From NCBI GenBank assembly GCA_021108325.1, contig JAIORB010000059.1, positions 1 through 34,431 on the forward strand: a DNA stretch of 34,431 bases, written 5' to 3'. The notes beneath the pieces were generated by a model. That model worked only from the letters and a program-made list of their open reading frames with translations. It ran no database searches and was not told the DNA's origin. This document shows, piece by piece, positions 31,389 through 34,431 of the stretch. The DNA comes from Bacteroidales bacterium. Its GTDB lineage: Bacteria; Bacteroidota; Bacteroidia; Bacteroidales; UBA12077. The position numbers and the translations under genes are program-made. Numbering within the stretch: position 1 is the stretch's first letter; each line of letters opens with the position of its first letter.

Positions 31389-32582
31389 ATGGAAAAGCAA
31401 ACCAATCAATCCATTAAAGGGGATAGTACAAAAGTAATACACCAAATTGAAAGAGTAAGTCTCTATAATTTTGGTTATGAAAAATCAGGAAATGTAAAAG
31501 GTGATCCGGATGTTTTTGCTTCTTTTTTAACCAGAATAGCCGATGGCGATTTGGTTGAAGAAAACTATAAAGGATTGTCGGACGAAGAAAAAGTAGAAAA
31601 AAGGGAACAGATTAAAGTGTTGGAGCAAAAACAAAAGGATATTGAAAAAGATAATGAAAAAGCTGAATTGGAAATTCAGAAAAAAACAAGTAGTATTGAT
31701 GAGTACAGACAAGAATTACTTAAAATTAGAGAAGTAAAAAACAAGGATCACGAAAAATTAAAGCGTGAAACTTTTAGTCCTTCTAAATATGGTGTTAATT
31801 TGTTTATATTGATAATGCTATCTGTTTATTTGTTTTTCTTTTATGTATCAACTGCTTATAAAGCACTTTATGTTGATTTTGAGAAAGTGGCAGACGGAAT
31901 TGCACAAGGATTAGGTACCGGAAGCGTTATGCCGGGTCCGTATGAGTTGGCCGAAGCATTACAATATAATTACTTATTATTTCTTGTGCCATTTGTTTTT
32001 TATGCATTTGGTTGGGCTTTTCATATCCTTTTAGAACTTAAACATAAAATGAGGATAGTATTCTTAAGTTTATTAATCGCTGTTACTTTTACTGTTGATT
32101 TCTTATTTGCTCTTCTTATACACGATAATACAGAAATGGCGAAAGAATTAATGGGACTCGAAACTGTTAACTGGAGCAGTAGCTCTACATTTTACATTAT
32201 TCTGTTTCTGGGATTCCTTGTATATATTATGTGGAGTATATTGTTAGATTCTTTAATGCGTGAAGGGGATAAACGTAAAATTACAAGTAATATTAAAAAA
32301 ATCATTAATCATTATAACAAAGATATAAAAGCTCTTAAATCTGAACTTGTGTCTGTAAATGATATTAAGGAGCAGATTCGTAATTATAGGGAAGATTTAA
32401 ATACAATAATGTATGGTAATCTAAAAAAATATATTGATCAGTTTACTTCTGGCTGGATTTCATATTTATCACCGGACAATATGAAAGCTGTTAAGGAAAG
32501 ATGTATTGGCCTTAAAAAAGATTTTGAAGAGAAAAATAATATTAAGCCAGGTGTGGTTAAGGTTATAAGTAAAAGAGGATAA
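31389..32582 (+). CDS. Coiled-coil membrane protein with four transmembrane helices
   Basis: The protein has 397 residues. It starts with a 60-residue polar region, then a Glu/Lys-rich coiled coil (about 62-128). Four membrane helices follow, at about 137-155, 193-214, 222-244 and 267-288. A second cytosolic helical region (about 295-345, KITSNIKKIINHYNKDIKAL) and a basic C-terminus end the protein. Both long cytosolic parts are on the same side, as in membrane proteins that work with a cytosolic partner. I recognise no family (loosely like DUF4407 in layout, but not asserted). The vWA-like lipoprotein gene follows after 36 bases, so the two are probably one unit. Function unknown. Confidence 0.8.
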   Translation: MEKQTNQSIKGDSTKVIHQIERVSLYNFGYEKSGNVKGDPDVFASFLTRIADGDLVEENYKGLSDEEKVEKREQIKVLEQKQKDIEKDNEKAELEIQKKTSSIDEYRQELLKIREVKNKDHEKLKRETFSPSKYGVNLFILIMLSVYLFFFYVSTAYKALYVDFEKVADGIAQGLGTGSVMPGPYELAEALQYNYLLFLVPFVFYAFGWAFHILLELKHKMRIVFLSLLIAVTFTVDFLFALLIHDNTEMAKELMGLETVNWSSSSTFYIILFLGFLVYIMWSILLDSLMREGDKRKITSNIKKIINHYNKDIKALKSELVSVNDIKEQIRNYREDLNTIMYGNLKKYIDQFTSGWISYLSPDNMKAVKERCIGLKKDFEEKNNIKPGVVKVISKRG

Positions 32583-32618
32583 GTAGTTATTATAAATAAT
32601 AATCTTAAATCGTTAATC

Positions 32619-33398
32619 ATGAAAAAAAATAAATTAATAACAATAATATGCACAATAGCAATTCTTATTGTTTCGTGTGCACCACCACCGGCAAAAGAAA
32701 ATAAAATTAGAGTAAAGCATAATTATATTATTTTGCTCGATCTTTCAGATAGGTTAATAGTACAAGAAAATCAACCGAAAAGAGATGTTGAAATAATTAA
32801 GTATATATATGGATTATTTGAGGAAAAGGTTAAAAATGATTTATATATAAAATCCCGCGACGAAATTAAGATCGTTATTGCTCCTCAACTTGGATCAAAT
32901 ATTAAAACAGAAATATTTGAAGATGAGTTATATACGAATATTGAAAGCATAAAAAATGTATTTAGAAAAAAGACGGAGCTTGAGCGACGAAAGAATTTTC
33001 ATGCTTATCTCGATACTCTTTATCAAAAGGCTGTATTTAGCAATGATCCAAAAAAATATTATGGAGCTGATATTTGGAAATATTTTTACGAAGATTTAAA
33101 CAATGATATTTCAAAAGATACACTGACAGAGAACTTTTTATTCATTTTAACTGATGGTTATCCTATTGTAGGGAAAGATTTGAACAAATTACAGCCGACA
33201 AAATCTAAATTTTCAGATTTAAAAGTAGTGTTGATTGAAGCAGCACCAAGAGAAAAAGATATGGAGTGGGATAGGGTAATGGAACTTTGGCAAAGTTGGT
33301 TTGATGAAATAGGAGTTTCTGATTATACTATGATTAAAAGAAAAGCAATTTCGAAAGAAAAAGAACAACTAAGAGATATTACCTTAGGTAATAACTAA
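32619..33398 (+). CDS. vWA-like lipoprotein
   Basis: This 259-residue lipoprotein has a lipobox IVSC (Cys20) and a proline-rich start. From about residue 34 it looks like a von Willebrand factor A fold: first strand NYIILLDLSDR with D41-x-S43 but Arg instead of the second Ser of the DxSxS metal site, and a later strand FLFILTDGYPIV with the TDG motif of the vWA metal site. The site is thus partly kept and metal binding is uncertain. A helical, charged middle (ERRKNFHAYLDTLYQKAV) and the end MEWDRVMELWQSWFDEIGVS are not standard vWA elements. It is the second gene of a two-gene unit, closed by a terminator. Function unknown. Confidence 0.78.
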   Translation: MKKNKLITIICTIAILIVSCAPPPAKENKIRVKHNYIILLDLSDRLIVQENQPKRDVEIIKYIYGLFEEKVKNDLYIKSRDEIKIVIAPQLGSNIKTEIFEDELYTNIESIKNVFRKKTELERRKNFHAYLDTLYQKAVFSNDPKKYYGADIWKYFYEDLNNDISKDTLTENFLFILTDGYPIVGKDLNKLQPTKSKFSDLKVVLIEAAPREKDMEWDRVMELWQSWFDEIGVSDYTMIKRKAISKEKEQLRDITLGNN

Positions 33399-33417
33399 TT
33401 TAATATAAGAGATTTAC

Positions 33418-33461
33418 AAACAGGCTGTTTCAATTTTGATTGAGATGGCCTGTTTTATTTT
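33418..33461 (+). terminator. Rho-independent terminator
   Basis: AAACAGGC (33418-33425) pairs with GCCTGTTT (33448-33455), and TCAAT/ATTGA pair inside, followed by TATTTTAT. It lies 20 bases after the vWA-like lipoprotein gene. Confidence 0.75.
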
Positions 33462-33593
33462 ATAAAGGCTTCAATTATGTAATAAAAGCTCAATGCTTTT
33501 TAGTTAGATATTATCCAAAAAAGATTTTGTATTTAATACGAAAACATTAGTTTTATTAGTTAGAATATTTAATTATTTCAATTCGTTAATTGC

Positions 33594-34431
33594 ATGAATA
33601 TCACATTTGTATATCCGCGGTTTGAAAAACTTTTAGAGTCAAGATTAGAATTAGTAAGTTCTAAAGGAACCAAAAAGCATTTAGGTGATTTTAGTATGCC
33701 CCCGGCATTAGGCATTCCAATTATGACTGCGTTATCTAAAAATGAACATAATGTAAAATTGTATGATGAAAATATAGAAGAAATTGATTATGATGATACT
33801 GCTGATATAGTAGCAGTTAGTTTTTTTACACCTCAGGCAAATTTTGCATACGACATTGCAGAACAGTTTAAAGCTAAAGGGAAAACTGTTATTGGTGGTG
33901 GAATGCATCCTTCGTTAATGCCCGATGAAGCTTCTCAGTATTTCGATGCGATTTGTATTGGTGAAGTAGAAGGAGTTTGGGACGACATATTAAATGATTT
34001 TCAGAATGGTCAATTAAAGAAAATATATAAAAAGGAAGTTCATGATATTGATATAGTACCTATCCCTGAAAGGGGGGTTTTTACCGATAGAAATAATTAT
34101 GATTGGGAAGCAAAGCTAATTCAAACTATGCGTGGATGTAGTTTTTATTGCGAAAATTGTATTATCCCTGCTGAATTTGGGCAGACTTTTCGATTTAAAT
34201 CAATTAATAAAGTGATTGATGAGTTTAAGGCATCTCAAATTAAAGGTGATTATTATTTAATTGATGATACTTTATTCTTACCACATAGGGAGTGCCGTGA
34301 ATATCGTACAAAACTGTTTAAGGCAATCGCTGAATTACCTGTAAAACCGCGAATGTTTATATCAGGTTCGTTAAACGCGAGTTATAATCCTGATTTTTTA
34401 AAACTATTAAAAGATGCAGGTGTAATAAATC
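33594..34431 (+). CDS. B12-binding radical SAM protein, N-terminal part
   Basis: An open frame from ATG 33594 runs off the window end after 279 codons. The first 150 residues form a B12-binding-like domain (NITFVYPRFEKLL, PALGIPIMTALSKNEHNVKL, SFFTPQANFA, VIGGGMHPSLMPDEA). The radical SAM domain follows, with C182-x3-C186-x2-C189 in MRGCSFYCENCII binding the [4Fe-4S] cluster that cleaves S-adenosylmethionine, then DYYLIDDTLFL. This layout is that of the large family of BchE-like and methyltransferase-like radical SAM enzymes in which the B12 domain may or may not hold cobalamin; the usual DxHxxG motif is not seen. The substrate is unknown, and the C-terminus lies outside the window. Confidence 0.9.
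   Translation, partial: MNITFVYPRFEKLLESRLELVSSKGTKKHLGDFSMPPALGIPIMTALSKNEHNVKLYDENIEEIDYDDTADIVAVSFFTPQANFAYDIAEQFKAKGKTVIGGGMHPSLMPDEASQYFDAICIGEVEGVWDDILNDFQNGQLKKIYKKEVHDIDIVPIPERGVFTDRNNYDWEAKLIQTMRGCSFYCENCIIPAEFGQTFRFKSINKVIDEFKASQIKGDYYLIDDTLFLPHRECREYRTKLFKAIAELPVKPRMFISGSLNASYNPDFLKLLKDAGVIN

Noticed and set aside
33399-33593. Small RNA or riboswitch before the radical SAM gene
   Set aside because: Apart from the terminator at 33418-33461 no conserved structure, including no cobalamin-riboswitch box, could be recognised by eye.

Overview
The window is AT-rich chromosomal DNA from a Bacteroidota bacterium, probably a marine, anaerobic or facultative member of Bacteroidales/Marinilabiliales. 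The evidence is a T9SS C-terminal sorting domain, a TonB-dependent receptor with an N-terminal carboxypeptidase-regulatory-like domain, LytS/LytTR regulators, lipoproteins, and promoters of the Bacteroidota type (-7 TAnnTTTG, sometimes with -33 TTTG). The lineage below phylum is inference. I see no rRNA, tRNA, CRISPR array, prophage or intact insertion sequence.

Layout. 1-77: tail of a SpoIIE-type phosphatase. 220-5095: arginine block argR-carA-carB, headed by two ArgR operators 21 bp apart centre to centre and closed by a hairpin; the CarB is of the eukaryote-like type. 5101-5781 (-): small XRE regulator and four-helix membrane protein with a clear promoter. 5901-8173: hypothetical genes and an exported metallo-beta-lactamase-fold hydrolase. 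8158-9911 (-): LytTR response regulator and its LytS-like kinase, divergent from 10115-12600, a T9SS-exported FG-GAP protein and an alpha/beta-hydrolase lipoprotein. 12904-15999: metal (probably copper) operon of a HYC_CC_PP protein, an exported HMA-domain protein and a TonB-dependent receptor. 16031-17875 (-): cytosolic three-PAS histidine kinase.

18005-24304 (-) is the most interesting region. Genes for an outer-membrane protein, an OmpR-family regulator and a histidine kinase overlap end to end. Just upstream lie a paralogous outer-membrane protein, two small low-complexity secreted proteins and a lipoprotein. Two of these transcripts (start codons at 21483 and 24164) share an almost identical promoter: a TAnnTTTG -7 box with an 11-bp-spaced TTCAT direct repeat in the -33 region. 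That is the arrangement expected for activation by an OmpR-family regulator. The region therefore looks like a self-contained envelope-sensing system with its own regulon, which I cannot match to a named system.

24373-26594: small lipoprotein, TPR protein, hypothetical protein. 26773-28936 (-): tungsten/molybdenum aldehyde ferredoxin oxidoreductase-family enzyme and its four-cluster ferredoxin partner. 29165-31048: bacterial GOLPH3/GPP34-family protein and an MFS transporter. 31289-33461: two-gene unit of a coiled-coil four-helix membrane protein and a vWA-like lipoprotein, of unknown function. 33594 to the end: start of a B12-binding radical SAM protein.
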